A stretch of DNA of 64,000 nt from Limnohabitans sp. G3-2. GTDB taxonomy: Bacteria; Pseudomonadota; Gammaproteobacteria; Burkholderiales; Burkholderiaceae_C. Below are positions 45,151 to 55,607 of the stretch, in pieces. Where the stretch lies: positions 1-64,000 of the forward strand of contig NZ_NESG01000001.1 of NCBI RefSeq assembly GCF_002778275.1, read 5' to 3'. Under the pieces are notes generated by a model. It had not been told where the DNA came from. It searched no databases and saw only the letters and a program-made list of their open reading frames with translations. How positions within the stretch are numbered: position 1 is the first letter of the stretch; each line of letters starts with the position of its first letter. Position numbers and translations under genes: made by a program.

Positions 45151-47103
45151 ATGCTGAATATCCAGAACTTGCGCATCGGGACCCGACTGGGTTTGTCCTT
45201 TGCCATCTTGCTCGCCTTGCTTGTCGCCATGGCTGCGGTCGGTATCCAGGAATTGGCCAAGGTGGCCAAAGACACGGACACCATCGCGCATGATCGGCTG
45301 ATCAAAGTCAGTCTGGCGCAAACGATCGAAAACGAGGTGAACCGGCAATCGCGCGCGATCCGCACCGCTTTGATCGCCGATGACAAAAAAGTGGTCGCTG
45401 CCGAATTGGAAAAAATCAAAGACTCGGCACCCCGCATCACCGATGCCGTCGCTCGGCTCCAAGCCACCGTGGACACAGCCGAGGGCCAAGCAGCTTTGAC
45501 CCGCTTGGTCCAAGCCCAGAAAGTTTTCGAAGACCACGAGCACAAACTGATCGGTCTCATCAAGGCCAACCGCATTGAGCGAGGACAAGCGTACCTGGTC
45601 GAGGAAATGCTCAAGCCCCAAACGGACTACATCCTGAGCGTTGAAGCCTTGGCTGAAACCGAGAAAAAAGAGATCGAGACTTTCGCCGTCGATGCGGCAG
45701 AAAACGCCGCACTGGGTCAAAACATCATGCTGACGATCGCGCTCACCGCCGTGGTCATCGCTTTGGTGGTGGCCTTGCTGACCACCCGCTCCATCACACA
45801 ACCCCTGCAGCAATTGCAAAACTTGCTGAGTGAAGTGGAAAAAACCTCGGACTTCAGCAAGCGCATGGCGCAAGTCGGCAAAGACGAAGTGGCCTTGACG
45901 GCGATCGCCTTCAACCAAATGCTCGATGCCCAACAACGGGCCATTCGGGAAGTCAACCAAGTGGTCTCGGCGATGGCCCAAGGCGACTTTGACACCCGCA
46001 TCAGCACCGATTTGCGTGGCGATTTGGCCCACATGAAGCAAGCGGTCAACGACAGTTCAGAAAGCGTCAAAGTCACCATGGCGGCGCTCAATGAGGTGAT
46101 GCAGTCACTGCACGATGGCCACTTCGGCGTGCAGATCCAAGCCCAAGTCCATGGGCAATTCAAGGTGACCTTGGACCATGCTGCGAAGGCCACTGCAGCC
46201 CTTCAAGCCATGATGGGTGAGGTCGGACAAGTGATGTCACGCGTGTCTCAAGGTGACTTGACCAGCCGTGTTCAAGCAGCCGGACGTGGCGACTTGGAAC
46301 AGCTGAAAATCAACATCAACCAGTCCCTGGACACACTCGCACGCACCTTGCGGGAAATCAACACCAACACCCAGTTGCTGGCCTCCCAAGCCACCCAAAC
46401 CAACCAAGCCGTGTCACAAATCGCCGCCGGCGCAGACACGCAGACCACGTCCATCGGTCAGGTGGCCACAGCCCTGCGCATGAGTTCGGACTCGATTGCC
46501 GATGTCTCCAGCAACACCGAATCGGCCAGCTACCAGTCCAGAGAATCCGTGGCTTTGGTGCGCAGTGGCAAACAAAAAATGTTGCAGATGGCCGAGGTCG
46601 TCAACAACATCGCGGCCAACTCGCAAAAGATCAACAAAATCTCAGAGGTCATTGAAAGCATTGCCAACCGGACCAATCTTTTGAGCCTGAACGCGGCCAT
46701 CGAAGCGGCCCGCGCAGGTGAACAAGGCAAAGGCTTTGCCGTGGTCGCTGACGAAGTGGGCAAGCTGGCCGTCAGCAGTGCCGAAAGCACCAAAGAGATT
46801 GCGATTTTGGTCAAACAAGCCACCGTCGAGGCGCAACGAGCCGTTCAAACGGTCTCGGGGGTCAATGAAGACATGGACAAAATCGAAGCGGGCGCCGGGA
46901 AAACAGATGGCATGCTGCAACGCATTGCGGCAGCCGTCGAAGAGCAAAGCAGCGCCCTGCAAGAAATTGATGCCAACGTTTCGAACTTGAACCACATTGC
47001 CGGCAACAACGCCGCAGCCGCCGACGAATTGACGGCCACAGCCCTGGAGTTGGAAAAAATTGCCGACAACAACCGCCGTGAAGTGGAAAAGTTCCACTTT
47101 TAA
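45151..47103 (+). CDS. Methyl-accepting chemotaxis protein
   Basis: A 650-residue chemoreceptor. It has transmembrane segments at ~12-31 and ~190-210, a periplasmic four-helix-type sensor between them (~32-189), a HAMP domain after [20 protein letters not shown], a long HAMP-like/coiled-coil stretch, and the kinase-control hairpin tip [20 protein letters not shown]. The C-terminus lacks a CheR/CheB docking pentapeptide (ends EKFHF). The sensor resembles four-helix-bundle MCP sensors; the signal is unknown. No che genes are nearby. Confidence 0.92.
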   Translation: MLNIQNLRIGTRLGLSFAILLALLVAMAAVGIQELAKVAKDTDTIAHDRLIKVSLAQTIENEVNRQSRAIRTALIADDKKVVAAELEKIKDSAPRITDAVARLQATVDTAEGQAALTRLVQAQKVFEDHEHKLIGLIKANRIERGQAYLVEEMLKPQTDYILSVEALAETEKKEIETFAVDAAENAALGQNIMLTIALTAVVIALVVALLTTRSITQPLQQLQNLLSEVEKTSDFSKRMAQVGKDEVALTAIAFNQMLDAQQRAIREVNQVVSAMAQGDFDTRISTDLRGDLAHMKQAVNDSSESVKVTMAALNEVMQSLHDGHFGVQIQAQVHGQFKVTLDHAAKATAALQAMMGEVGQVMSRVSQGDLTSRVQAAGRGDLEQLKININQSLDTLARTLREINTNTQLLASQATQTNQAVSQIAAGADTQTTSIGQVATALRMSSDSIADVSSNTESASYQSRESVALVRSGKQKMLQMAEVVNNIAANSQKINKISEVIESIANRTNLLSLNAAIEAARAGEQGKGFAVVADEVGKLAVSSAESTKEIAILVKQATVEAQRAVQTVSGVNEDMDKIEAGAGKTDGMLQRIAAAVEEQSSALQEIDANVSNLNHIAGNNAAAADELTATALELEKIADNNRREVEKFHF

Positions 47104-47182
47104 GCGGCGCTCAGATCAGCGGTCTGAGTGGCGGGACTCGAAACACCCTTCACCCAGAACAGGCTGAGGGCCACGCCACGCA

Positions 47183-48199
47183 TCAGTCCGTGACCACCGC
47201 TCCGCGCGCCAGCGCCGCACGGGCCAGCCGCCAGACTTCGCGCGGCGGCAAAGGCTTGAGCTTGTGGTCACTCCAGACTTGTCGCCACAAACGTCCGCCG
47301 CGTTGGCCGTGGTACAGGCCCAGCATGTGGCGGGCAATCGCATACCAGGGGCAACCGTCTTCGGCAAAGGCCCGCTCCATGTAGGCCACCATGGCCTCTT
47401 CCACCGCTTCGCGGCTCGGCACTTGGTGGGCATCGCCATAAAAGGTGGCGTCCCAGCTGCCCAAGAGCCAAGGGTTGTAATAAGCCTCGCGCCCGACCAT
47501 CACCCCATCGGCGTGCTGCAAATGCAAGGCGATGTCTTCGTTGGTCTTGATGCCGCCGTTCACGGCGATCAGCAGCCCCGGAAAGTCCTTTTTGAGTTGG
47601 TAGGCCAGCTCGTAACGCAGAGGCGGAATCTCCCGGTTTTCCTTGGGGCTCAGACCATCGAGCCAGGCATTGCGCGCATGCACGATGAAAACCTTGCAGC
47701 CGGCTTCGCTCACGGTGCCCACAAAGTCTCGCACAAAGTCGTAGCTTTCGATGCGGTCAATGCCAATGCGGTGTTTGACGGTCACCGGCACATCCACCAC
47801 GTCCAGCATGGCTTTCACGCCATCGGCCACGGTGCTCGGCTCGTTCATCAGGCAGGCGCCAAATGCGCCGCGCTGCACGCGGTCTGAGGGGCAGCCGCAG
47901 TTGAGGTTGATCTCGTCGTAACCCCACTCTTGTCCCAACTTGGCCGCGTGCGCCAAATCGGCGGCGTCGCTGCCGCCCAGTTGCAGGGCCACGGGGTGCT
48001 CTTCGGCGTTGAAGCGCAGGTGCCGCTGCACACTGCCGTGGCGCAAAGCGCCGGTGGTCACCATCTCGGTGTACAGCAAGGTGTGGCGGGTCAGCAGGCG
48101 GTGAAAAAACCGGCAATGGCGGTCGGTCCAGTCCATCATGGGGGCGACGCTCAGACGCCAGGGATGGAACACTGGACTTGGCAAGGTGACTTCAGACAT
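47183..48199 (-). CDS. dusA: tRNA-dihydrouridine(20/20a) synthase
   Basis: A 338-residue flavoenzyme of the DusA type. VAPMMDWTDRHCRFFHRLLT starts the FMN barrel. LNCGCPSDRVQRGAFGACLM carries the catalytic Cys, and VKHRIGIDRIESYDF and VNGGIKTNEDIALHL bind FMN phosphate. It reduces U20/U20a in tRNA. A single-gene unit near the pha operon terminator. Confidence 0.93.
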   Translation of the reverse strand: MSEVTLPSPVFHPWRLSVAPMMDWTDRHCRFFHRLLTRHTLLYTEMVTTGALRHGSVQRHLRFNAEEHPVALQLGGSDAADLAHAAKLGQEWGYDEINLNCGCPSDRVQRGAFGACLMNEPSTVADGVKAMLDVVDVPVTVKHRIGIDRIESYDFVRDFVGTVSEAGCKVFIVHARNAWLDGLSPKENREIPPLRYELAYQLKKDFPGLLIAVNGGIKTNEDIALHLQHADGVMVGREAYYNPWLLGSWDATFYGDAHQVPSREAVEEAMVAYMERAFAEDGCPWYAIARHMLGLYHGQRGGRLWRQVWSDHKLKPLPPREVWRLARAALARGAVVTD

Positions 48200-48242
48200 G
48201 CACCGATTATCCCAGCCCCATCAGAGGGGCGTCGCAAAAACA

Positions 48243-48262
48243 AACCCCGCCGAAGCGGGGTT
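48243..48262 (-). terminator. Terminator of the phaCAB operon
   Basis: On the minus strand, stem AACCCCGC/GCGGGGTT has a TTCG loop followed by TGTTTTTG. It lies 24 bp past the phaB stop. It can also end dusA-side antisense transcription weakly. Confidence 0.85.
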
Positions 48263-48285
48263 GGTTGAAGCGGGTCGAAAACGAC

Positions 48286-49023
48286 TCAGCCCATGTGCAA
48301 ACCACCGTTGACCGAGAAGTCAGCGCCGGTGGCGTAACCGCCCTCTTCGCTGGCCAACCACGACACGATGGAGGCAATTTCGCTGGGCTTGCCCAAGCGC
48401 TTGACCGGCACCGTGGCCACGATTTTTTCCAGCACATCGGGACGGATGGCGTTGACCATGTCGGTGCCGATGTAGCCCGGGCTGACCGTGTTCACGGTCA
48501 CGCCTTTGGTGGCCATTTCTTGCGCCAAGGCCATCGAGAAACCATGCATGCCGGCTTTGGCGGCCGAGTAGTTGGTTTGGCCCGCTTGGCCTTTGTTGCC
48601 GTTCACCGAGGAGATCTGGATGATTCGGCCCCAGCCTTTTTCCACCATGTCGGGCACGACCTGTTTGGTCACGTTGAACATGGAGTTCAGGTTGGTGTCG
48701 ATCACCGCATCCCAGTCTTCGCGTGTCATCTTCAAGAACACGCGGTCCTTGGTGATGCCGGCGTTGTTCACCAGCACATCGATGACGCCATGCTCTTCTT
48801 TGGCTTTGGTGAACGCGGCGACGGTGGAGTCCCAATCACCCACGTTGCCCACCGAGGCGTAGAAGGTGTAGCCCAGGGCTTTTTGCTCGTCCAGCCATTT
48901 GGTGAAGTCACGCGTTGGGCCGCAGCCGGCAATGACCTTGAAACCTTCTTTGTGAAGGCGCTGGCAAATCGCGGTACCAATACCGCCCATGCCACCTGTG
49001 ACGTACGCTACTTTTTGACTCAT
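48286..49023 (-). CDS. phaB: Acetoacetyl-CoA reductase (NADPH)
   Basis: A 245-residue short-chain dehydrogenase: cofactor motif AYVTGGMGGIGTAICQRL, VLVNNAGITKD, catalytic Ser in IIQISSVNGNKGQAGQTNYS and the YSAAK Tyr/Lys. It makes (R)-3-hydroxybutyryl-CoA for the PHB synthase. Start MSQKVAYVT. The gene follows phaA by 47 bp in the phaC-phaA-phaB order. Confidence 0.95.
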   Translation of the reverse strand: MSQKVAYVTGGMGGIGTAICQRLHKEGFKVIAGCGPTRDFTKWLDEQKALGYTFYASVGNVGDWDSTVAAFTKAKEEHGVIDVLVNNAGITKDRVFLKMTREDWDAVIDTNLNSMFNVTKQVVPDMVEKGWGRIIQISSVNGNKGQAGQTNYSAAKAGMHGFSMALAQEMATKGVTVNTVSPGYIGTDMVNAIRPDVLEKIVATVPVKRLGKPSEIASIVSWLASEEGGYATGADFSVNGGLHMG

Positions 49024-49070
49024 GTTTGTCTCCATTTTTATGAGTGGTTGAAATGATGGGAAATTAAAAA

Positions 49071-50252
49071 TCAGACGCGCTCGATGGCCAGTGACACGCC
49101 CATGCCACCACCAATGCACAGAGCGGCCAAGCCCTTCTTGGCTTGGGTGCGCTGCATTTCATGCAACAAGGTCACCAAAATGCGGCAGCCGGACGCGCCA
49201 ATGGGGTGACCAATCGCGATCGCACCGCCGTTGACGTTGACTTTGGCCGGATCGATGTCCAAGGCACGGTTGACGGCGCAGGCCTGCGCAGCAAAGGCTT
49301 CGTTCAGTTCGAAGAGGTCCACATCTTGGGCTTTCCACCCCGCACGGGCCAGCGCCTTTTGCGATGCCGGCACGGGCCCCATGCCCATGGTGGCTGGGTC
49401 CAGACCGCTGGTGCCAAAAGCGGCAATGCGGGCCAAGGGCTTGAGGCCCAAAGCGGCAGCTTTCTTGGCGCTCATGACCATCACAGCGGCCGCGCCGTCG
49501 TTGATGCCCGAGGCGTTGCCTGCGGTCACGCTACCGGCCTTGTCAAAGGCGGGGCGCAGACCGGCCAGCACTTCTTGGCTGGTTTTCTTGTTGATGAATT
49601 CATCGGTGTTGAACACCAAGGCATCGCCCTTGCGCTGCGGAATCATCACATCGACGATTTCGTCTTTGAACTTGCCCGCTTCTTGCGCCGCCGCCGCCTT
49701 GCTTTGGCTGCCCGCAGCCAAAGCGTCTTGCATTTCACGCGTGATGCCGTGGGCCTTGGCCACGTTTTCGGCGGTGATGCCCATATGGTACTGGTTGTAC
49801 ACGTCCCACAAGCCGTCCACGATCATGGTGTCGGTCATCTTCCAGTCGCCCATGCGCTGGCCGTCGCGGCTGCCGTTCAAAACATGGGGGCTGGCGCTCA
49901 TGTTTTCCTGGCCGCCGGCGATCACGATTTCGCTGTCCCCCCAAGCCACCGCTTGCGCGGCCAGCATCACGGCCTTGAGGCCAGAGCCGCACACCGCGTT
50001 GATGGTCAGAGCGGGCGTTTCCTTGGCCACACCGGCTTTCATCATGGCTTGACGCGCAGGGTTTTGGCCCACGCCTGCGGCCAGCACTTGGCCCATGATC
50101 ACTTCACCGATGGCATCCACGGGCAAACCGCTGCGCTCGAGCAAGCCTTTGATGACGATGCTGCCCAGCTCGGTGGCCGGCGTTTTGGCGAGCGAGCCGC
50201 CAAATTTGCCCACGGCTGTGCGGGCTGCTGCAACGATGACGATGTCTTCCAT
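49071..50252 (-). CDS. phaA: Acetyl-CoA acetyltransferase (beta-ketothiolase)
   Basis: A 393-residue thiolase with the nucleophile Cys in TINAVCGSGLKAVMLA, GHPIGASGCRI near the end with the second His/Cys pair, and NEAFAAQACAVNRAL. It condenses two acetyl-CoA to acetoacetyl-CoA. Start MEDIVIVAAAR. Lies 24 bp after phaC. Confidence 0.95.
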   Translation of the reverse strand: MEDIVIVAAARTAVGKFGGSLAKTPATELGSIVIKGLLERSGLPVDAIGEVIMGQVLAAGVGQNPARQAMMKAGVAKETPALTINAVCGSGLKAVMLAAQAVAWGDSEIVIAGGQENMSASPHVLNGSRDGQRMGDWKMTDTMIVDGLWDVYNQYHMGITAENVAKAHGITREMQDALAAGSQSKAAAAQEAGKFKDEIVDVMIPQRKGDALVFNTDEFINKKTSQEVLAGLRPAFDKAGSVTAGNASGINDGAAAVMVMSAKKAAALGLKPLARIAAFGTSGLDPATMGMGPVPASQKALARAGWKAQDVDLFELNEAFAAQACAVNRALDIDPAKVNVNGGAIAIGHPIGASGCRILVTLLHEMQRTQAKKGLAALCIGGGMGVSLAIERV

Positions 50253-50276
50253 TTTTGTCTCCAGTAAAAAAATCAA

Positions 50277-51995
50277 TCAGGCTTTGACTTTGACGTAGCG
50301 ACCCGGGGCCGCTTCGATGACTTTGTATTTGGCCGCTTTGCCATAGGTTTTGGGCGCGGCAATTGGCTTGCCCGCATGCGTCTTGAGCCAGTCCGACCAG
50401 TCGGTCCACCAGCTGCCCGGCACTTCTTTGGCACTGGCGATCCAGCTGTTCACATCGGCAGGGAATTTGCTGCCTTCGCTCAGCCAGTGGCTGCGTTTTT
50501 TGGCTGCAGGCGGGTTGATCACACCGGCGATGTGGCCCGAGGCCCCCATGACGAAGCGTTTTTTGCCAGGCAAGACCTGGGTGCTGGCATAAGCCCCACC
50601 GATGGGCACGATGTGGTCTTCGCGCGAGCCGTAGATGTACACCGGCATGTCGACTTTGCTCAGATCAATGCTTTCGCCGCAGACTTTGACCTTGGCGGGT
50701 TTGACCAGGTTGTTCTCAAGGTAGGTGTGGCGCAAATACCAAGCGTAAAAAGGGCCAGGCAAGTTGGTCGAGTCGCTGTTCCAGTAAAGCAGGTCAAAGG
50801 GCGGCGGTGTCTCACCCTTGAGGTAATTGCCCACCACGTAGTTCCAGACCAAGTCGTTCGGGCGCAAAAAGCTGAAAGTCGAGGCCAAGTCCTGGCCCTT
50901 GAGCAAGCCGCCTTGCCCCATTTGCTGCTCACGGAACTTGACGAAGTTCTCGTCAATGAACACATCCAAAATGCCCGTGTCGGTGAAGTCGATCAGTGTG
51001 GTGAGGAAGGTCGCGCTGGCCACCGGTTTTTCACCCCGCGCGGCCAAAACGGCGAGAGCGGTCGACAAGATGGTGCCGCCCACGCAAAAGCCCAAAGCGT
51101 TGATCTTGGGTGCACCCGTGATCGCTTGCACGGTGTGGATGGCCTCAATGGCGGCGTGTTCGATGTAATCGTCCCAGCTTTTTTGCGCCATGGACTCATC
51201 AGGGTTGCGCCAGCTCACCACAAAGGTTCGGTGGCCCTGGCTGACGGCGTAGCGGATCAGTGAGTTTTCAGGCTGCAAATCCAAGATGTAGAACTTGTTG
51301 ATGCAAGGCGGCACCAGCAAAAAAGGCTTTTCATAAACCTTGGCGGTCAGCGGTTTGTATTCGATGAGCTGGAAAAATTCATTTTCGAATACCACGGCCC
51401 CTTCGGTGGTGGCGACGTTCTTGCCCACCTCAAAAAGGCTTTCATCCGTCATGGAGACATGGCCTTGTTGCATGTCGTGCATCAGGTTCTGAATCCCTTT
51501 GGCAATGCTTTCGCCTTTTGTCTCAATAGCTTTCTTTTGCGCCTCGGCGTTGAAGGCCAAAAAGTTACTGGGTGCCGAAGCAGCCACCCATTGCTCGATG
51601 GCAAAACGGATGCGGGTGCGTGTTTTTTCATCCGATTCCACCGCATCGGCCAAACCCATCAGGGTTCGCGCGTTGAGTAAATAGGTGGCCGCATTGAATG
51701 CGGCCATCGGATTGGCGGCCCAAGCCTCCCCGGAAAAACGCCGATCTTTGACTTGGACTGAGCTTTGCAAGCCTTGATTCCACAATTCAGAGGCGTCTTT
51801 GAAATACTGCCCCTGCAGGGTGTTGAGCTTTTCCTGTGAGAATTGCAGTGGCGCGCCGGTCGGGGCTGTGCCCGATTTCAAGCCACCCAAGTCGATGGTT
51901 TGAAAATGCTGCATGGCCTGCCCCCAGCTTTTGGCCAGGCTTTGTTGAAAACCTTCACCCCATGGGGTCCCAAAGTCGGGTGTTGCTGAACTCAT
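50277..51995 (-). CDS. phaC: Class I poly-3-hydroxyalkanoate synthase
   Basis: A 572-residue polymerase. The lipase-like box with the catalytic Cys is GFCVGGTILSTAL; the Asp lies around VYIGSREDHIVPIGG-like VYIYGSREDHIVPI and the His in GASGHIAGVINPPA. FVVSWRNPDESMAQKSWDDY is class I-typical. It polymerises hydroxybutyryl-CoA on granules. First gene of phaCAB, consistent with carbon storage together with phaZ at 35.8 kb. Confidence 0.95.
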   Translation of the reverse strand: MSSATPDFGTPWGEGFQQSLAKSWGQAMQHFQTIDLGGLKSGTAPTGAPLQFSQEKLNTLQGQYFKDASELWNQGLQSSVQVKDRRFSGEAWAANPMAAFNAATYLLNARTLMGLADAVESDEKTRTRIRFAIEQWVAASAPSNFLAFNAEAQKKAIETKGESIAKGIQNLMHDMQQGHVSMTDESLFEVGKNVATTEGAVVFENEFFQLIEYKPLTAKVYEKPFLLVPPCINKFYILDLQPENSLIRYAVSQGHRTFVVSWRNPDESMAQKSWDDYIEHAAIEAIHTVQAITGAPKINALGFCVGGTILSTALAVLAARGEKPVASATFLTTLIDFTDTGILDVFIDENFVKFREQQMGQGGLLKGQDLASTFSFLRPNDLVWNYVVGNYLKGETPPPFDLLYWNSDSTNLPGPFYAWYLRHTYLENNLVKPAKVKVCGESIDLSKVDMPVYIYGSREDHIVPIGGAYASTQVLPGKKRFVMGASGHIAGVINPPAAKKRSHWLSEGSKFPADVNSWIASAKEVPGSWWTDWSDWLKTHAGKPIAAPKTYGKAAKYKVIEAAPGRYVKVKA

Positions 51996-52082
51996 GCCAG
52001 TCTCCTGAAAGTTGTTTTTTTCATATCCGCTTCACTCAGTATCTTTCAATTTGATGTCGCCTAAATTACAAAGGCTAAAAAA

Positions 52083-52373
52083 ATGTATTTGATCGTTATT
52101 GCTTGGCTGTACGTGACTTTGTTGATGGGATTGGCTGAAGCCTTTAGCACTCAAGGCACCGTATTGGGCGCCATCATCACCTTTCTGTTGTACGGTGCGC
52201 TGCCCATGTCCTTGGTGGTTTACCTGATGGGAACACCCTTGCGCCGCAAGGAGCGCTTGCGCAAAGCTGCGCAGGAAAGCGCGGCCTCAGGAGGAGAGCC
52301 AGATACAAGCGGCCATGCGGCCGGACTGCCCCAAAGTGGGGCTGTCTCGCCTGTGAGAAAAGAATCGGACTGA
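52083..52373 (+). CDS. Small two-span membrane protein, 96 aa
   Basis: Residues 1-20 (MYLIVIAWLYVTLLMGLAEA) and ~27-48 (GTVLGAIITFLLYGALPMSL) are hydrophobic; a charged, Gly/Ser-rich cytoplasmic tail follows (LRRKERLRKAAQESAASGGE). Small proteins of this design are common in Burkholderiales and have no assigned function. It is divergent from phaC. The last 87 bp overlap the end of the convergent pgeF gene. Confidence 0.7.
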   Translation: MYLIVIAWLYVTLLMGLAEAFSTQGTVLGAIITFLLYGALPMSLVVYLMGTPLRRKERLRKAAQESAASGGEPDTSGHAAGLPQSGAVSPVRKESD

Positions 52374-53075
52374 GTTGCTGACCGTGCACCAATCGGGATG
52401 GCCGTCGTTGCCATAAATCTTGTCAATCCCCAGTTGGCGCAATCGCCAACGCGCCAGTCCAGCCAAGTCGGCCAGCCATTTGCCAGGGCTCAAAGGCTTG
52501 AAGAGCGCTTGCGGGGCCGCATTGTGCTGACAAAAAGCCGCCCTCACCTCATCGCCCACCTCAAAGGCTTGCGGTCCTATGCAAGGCCCAAGCCACACCA
52601 AAATATCTTCTGACCGTGTCTGTTCCACCGGCGAAGTGCTGCGCAAGGACTCGAGCACGCCCTCCCCGGCCTGACCGGCCAAGCCGCGCCAACCGGCGTG
52701 CGCGGCGGCCACCCATTGGCCTTGGGTGTCACACATCAATACGGGCAAGCAATCGGCCACCATGATGGTGCAAGCCGCTTGCGGCCCTGTGGCGATACAG
52801 GCGTCTGCCTCGGTCCCGCTGCGGCTGTGCGCATCCAAATGGGCCACTGTCTGGCCATGGACTTGCTTCAGAAAAATCAGTGGTGCACCAACGGCACTCT
52901 GCAGCAGTGCCCTGTTGCTCTGCACATGGGCCAGCGCATCGCCCACATGGTCACCCAGATTCATGCTGTCCCATGGCGGTGCAGAAACACCGCCACGCCG
53001 GTCCGTCATCAGGGTCCGAACATGCGCAGGCGCCGGCCAGTCGGCCAGCCAACCCAAATCAGCCAAAGAGGTCAT
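52287..53075 (-). CDS. pgeF: Laccase-domain (YfiH/PgeF family) purine nucleoside/peptidoglycan-editing protein
   Basis: A 262-residue member of the multicopper-like DUF152 family: FLKQVHGQTVAHLD and VADCLPVLMCDTQGQWVAAA carry His/Cys metal ligands, then HAGWRGLAGQ and GPCIGPQAFEVGDEVRAAF. Members act on adenosine/inosine and limit wrong cell-wall precursors. The start MTSLADLGW fits the family; the longer frame overlaps the aat promoter. The 3' end overlaps the small membrane protein gene. Confidence 0.88.
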   Translation of the reverse strand: MTSLADLGWLADWPAPAHVRTLMTDRRGGVSAPPWDSMNLGDHVGDALAHVQSNRALLQSAVGAPLIFLKQVHGQTVAHLDAHSRSGTEADACIATGPQAACTIMVADCLPVLMCDTQGQWVAAAHAGWRGLAGQAGEGVLESLRSTSPVEQTRSEDILVWLGPCIGPQAFEVGDEVRAAFCQHNAAPQALFKPLSPGKWLADLAGLARWRLRQLGIDKIYGNDGHPDWCTVSNSVRFFSHRRDSPTLGQSGRMAACIWLSS

Positions 53076-53205
53076 ACAGGGGCATCCACACAGGGCATTG
53101 CCTCCCAACAAAGGAGGCATTTTCAAGTGGAAGGATAAACCTAAAAAGTGGCGCTTGACCCGCTCACACCGAGGTCCTCGCGCGCTTTTCATGTGTAATG
53201 CGGGT

Positions 53206-53973
53206 ATGCCACGCCACCGCCCCGAGCCCCCACTGACATGGATTGACGTGGGGCAAGCCTTGCCCTCACCAGACCTCGCCTGGGGGGCACATTCCCCAGC
53301 CCCGGGCTTGGTCGCCGCCAGCGCTGACTTGTCGGCCAAGCGGCTGGTGGAGTCCTACAGCCAAGGGATTTTCCCGTGGTACAGCAGCGGCCAACCCGTG
53401 CTCTGGTGGAGCCCCGATCCTCGCATGGTGTTGCGGCCCAAAAACTTCAGGTTTCATCGCTCGCTGCGGCAGGCGATCAAAAGAGGGCTGCTTCAGCCGA
53501 ACTTTTCCCTGTGTTTTGACCGAGATTTTCAACAAGTCATAGAGCGCTGCAGCCAAACCCCCAGAAAAGGACAGAGCGGGACTTGGATCGTGCCGGACAT
53601 GGTCAAAGCCTACAGCGCCTTGCACGACATGGGACTGGCGCACAGTGCCGAACTTTGGATGGACGGTCAATTGGTGGCTGGACTTTATTTTGTGGCGCTG
53701 GGCCACGCGGTCTTTGGCGAGTCGATGTTCACCACCGTCACCGATGGCTCCAAAATGGCTTTGGCCTTGTTGGTCAGCGTTTGCCTTCAACACGGCATTG
53801 AGGCCATCGACTGTCAGCAAAACACCCAGCACCTGGCCTCGTTGGGCGCTTCTGAAATCAAACGCGACGCGTTTGTTGAGCATGTCCAGCAAGTGCGAGG
53901 CCATCCGCCGGTCCATTGGGCGGGTCAAACCCTATACTGGGATTTGTTGGCGAATTTGGACAATGTGACGTGA
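53206..53973 (+). CDS. aat: Leucyl/phenylalanyl-tRNA-protein transferase
   Basis: A 255-residue Aat: [31 protein letters not shown], and the C-terminal [20 protein letters not shown] core. It adds Leu or Phe to proteins with N-terminal Arg or Lys, marking them for ClpAP. Start MPRHRPEPP is chosen; an ATG 15 bp upstream is possible. Stop overlaps the ate GTG by 4 bp, pairing the two N-end-rule transferases. Confidence 0.93.
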   Translation: MPRHRPEPPLTWIDVGQALPSPDLAWGAHSPAPGLVAASADLSAKRLVESYSQGIFPWYSSGQPVLWWSPDPRMVLRPKNFRFHRSLRQAIKRGLLQPNFSLCFDRDFQQVIERCSQTPRKGQSGTWIVPDMVKAYSALHDMGLAHSAELWMDGQLVAGLYFVALGHAVFGESMFTTVTDGSKMALALLVSVCLQHGIEAIDCQQNTQHLASLGASEIKRDAFVEHVQQVRGHPPVHWAGQTLYWDLLANLDNVT

Positions 53974-54731
53974 CCCAATTGAACGAACTTCCCCTGCAGT
54001 CCCTGCAGTTTTATGCCACTGCAGCTTACGATTGCAGTTACCTGCCCGATCGCGCCGCCCGCTCCCAGGTGGCCACCCCCAGCCACCTCATCCACAACGA
54101 GGTGTATTCGGACTTGGTGGAGCAAGGCTTTCGCCGCAGTGGCATGTTCACATACCGTCCCTACTGCGATGGTTGCCAGGCCTGCAAGCCCTTGCGCGTC
54201 AACGTGGCAGCTTTTAAGCCAGACCGCAGCCAGCGCCGAGCATGGCGCGACCACCAACACCTGCAAGTTCGAATTCTCGATTTGCAATTTGACCCCGACC
54301 ATTACGCCCTGTACTTGCGCTACCAAACCCATCGCCACGCGGGGGGTGGCATGGACCAAGACAGCGTCGACCAGTACCAACAATTTTTGTTGCAAAGCCG
54401 GGTCAACTCCAGAATCATTGAATTTCGGGCACCGGCGCCCAACGGGGCCTTGGGTGCGCTCAAAATGGTCAGCATTGTGGATGTGCTCAACCACGGCTTG
54501 TCCGCCGTCTACACCTTCTACGAACCGGAAGATGAAGCCAGCTATGGCACCTTTGGTGTGTTGTGGCAGATTGACCAAGCCCGCCAGTTGAAACTGCCCC
54601 ATGTGTACTTGGGCTATTGGATAGAGGCCAGTCCCAAAATGAATTACAAATCTCGCTTCGCGCCCTGCGAAATCAGGGTCCATGGCCAATGGCAAGCCAT
54701 GCCGTCAGCGTCTGAAATTTTCACAGTGTAA
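53970..54731 (+). CDS. bpt: Aspartate/glutamate leucyltransferase (arginyltransferase family)
   Basis: A 253-residue ATE-fold protein starting at GTG. The N-terminal Cys motif [12 protein letters not shown] follows [14 protein letters not shown]; the core has [20 protein letters not shown] and [20 protein letters not shown]. In proteobacteria this enzyme adds Leu to N-terminal Asp/Glu. GTGA overlap with aat implies coupled translation. Confidence 0.92.
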   Translation: MTQLNELPLQSLQFYATAAYDCSYLPDRAARSQVATPSHLIHNEVYSDLVEQGFRRSGMFTYRPYCDGCQACKPLRVNVAAFKPDRSQRRAWRDHQHLQVRILDLQFDPDHYALYLRYQTHRHAGGGMDQDSVDQYQQFLLQSRVNSRIIEFRAPAPNGALGALKMVSIVDVLNHGLSAVYTFYEPEDEASYGTFGVLWQIDQARQLKLPHVYLGYWIEASPKMNYKSRFAPCEIRVHGQWQAMPSASEIFTV

Positions 54732-54756
54732 AATTTTAAGGCCACCCCACGACACC

Positions 54757-55539
54757 ATGAAAAAAGACCCCGCCTTCACGCCGACACCCACCATCCAGGT
54801 CATCGAGCGCATGTTTTCGCTGATCGATGTCTTGGCCTCTCGCTCGGAAGCCATCTCACTGAAAGAAATCAGCGAAAAAACGGGCCTTCATCCTTCTACT
54901 GCCCACCGCATCTTGAACGATCTGGCCACGGGTCGGTTCGTTGACCGGCCAGAAGCGGGCAATTACCGCTTGGGCATGCGCCTTCTGGAGCTGGGCAATC
55001 TGGTCAAGGGCCGTTTGAACGTGCGCGACGCGGCTTTGGCGCCCATGCGCGATTTGCACAAATTGATCCAACAACCCGTGAACCTGAGCATGCGGCAAGG
55101 CGATGAAATCGTGTACATCGAACGCGCTTACAGCGAACGCTCTGGCATGCAAGTCGTGCGCGCCATTGGTGGGCGTGCCCCCCTGCACTTGACCTCCGTG
55201 GGCAAGCTTTTCTTGGCGGCCGATGACCCTTTGCGGGTGCGCTCTTATGCCACGCGAACAGGCCTGCTGGGACAAACGCGCAACAGCATCACCCAATTGC
55301 AAGTGCTCGAGCGTGAGTTGTCACGGGTCAAGCAATACGGCATCGCGCGGGACAATGAAGAGTTGGAGCTGGGTGTGCGCTGCATTGCGGCGGGGATTTA
55401 CGACGACCAAGGCAAATTGCTGGCGGGTTTGTCCATCTCTGCACCGGCTGACCGTTTGGACGAAGGCTGGCTACCGAAGCTGCAGGCCACAGCACACGAC
55501 ATCTCCAGCACTTTGGGCTTCCACGGACAACACGGCTGA
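54757..55539 (+). CDS. IclR-family transcriptional regulator
   Basis: A 260-residue regulator: N-terminal winged helix (LKEISEKTGLHPSTAHRILN) and an IclR effector domain (GDEIVYIERAYSERSGMQVV, APLHLTSVGKLFLAADD, GVRCIAAGIYDDQGK). Effectors of this family are usually aromatic or organic acids. The start MKKDPAF lies 25 bp after bpt. No obvious metabolic target is adjacent, so the regulon is unknown. Confidence 0.9.
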   Translation: MKKDPAFTPTPTIQVIERMFSLIDVLASRSEAISLKEISEKTGLHPSTAHRILNDLATGRFVDRPEAGNYRLGMRLLELGNLVKGRLNVRDAALAPMRDLHKLIQQPVNLSMRQGDEIVYIERAYSERSGMQVVRAIGGRAPLHLTSVGKLFLAADDPLRVRSYATRTGLLGQTRNSITQLQVLERELSRVKQYGIARDNEELELGVRCIAAGIYDDQGKLLAGLSISAPADRLDEGWLPKLQATAHDISSTLGFHGQHG

Positions 55540-55565
55540 ACAGCAACGTGCTGCAACACCCATCA

Positions 55566-55590
55566 AAAAACCCCGCCATGCGGGGTTTTT
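55566..55590 (+). terminator. Bidirectional terminator between the iclR gene and the PBP7-like gene
   Basis: An 11-bp stem AAAAACCCCGC/GCGGGGTTTTT with a CAT loop ends in a T-run on the plus strand and has an A-run on its other side, so it can work both ways. It lies between two convergent stop codons. Confidence 0.9.
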
Positions 55591-55607
55591 TGTGGGCTTG
55601 AGGCCTC

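Noticed and set aside
52726..53205. Longer aat start giving 415 residues
   Set aside because: The added part is antisense to pgeF and unlike Aat. Family homology starts near 53206.
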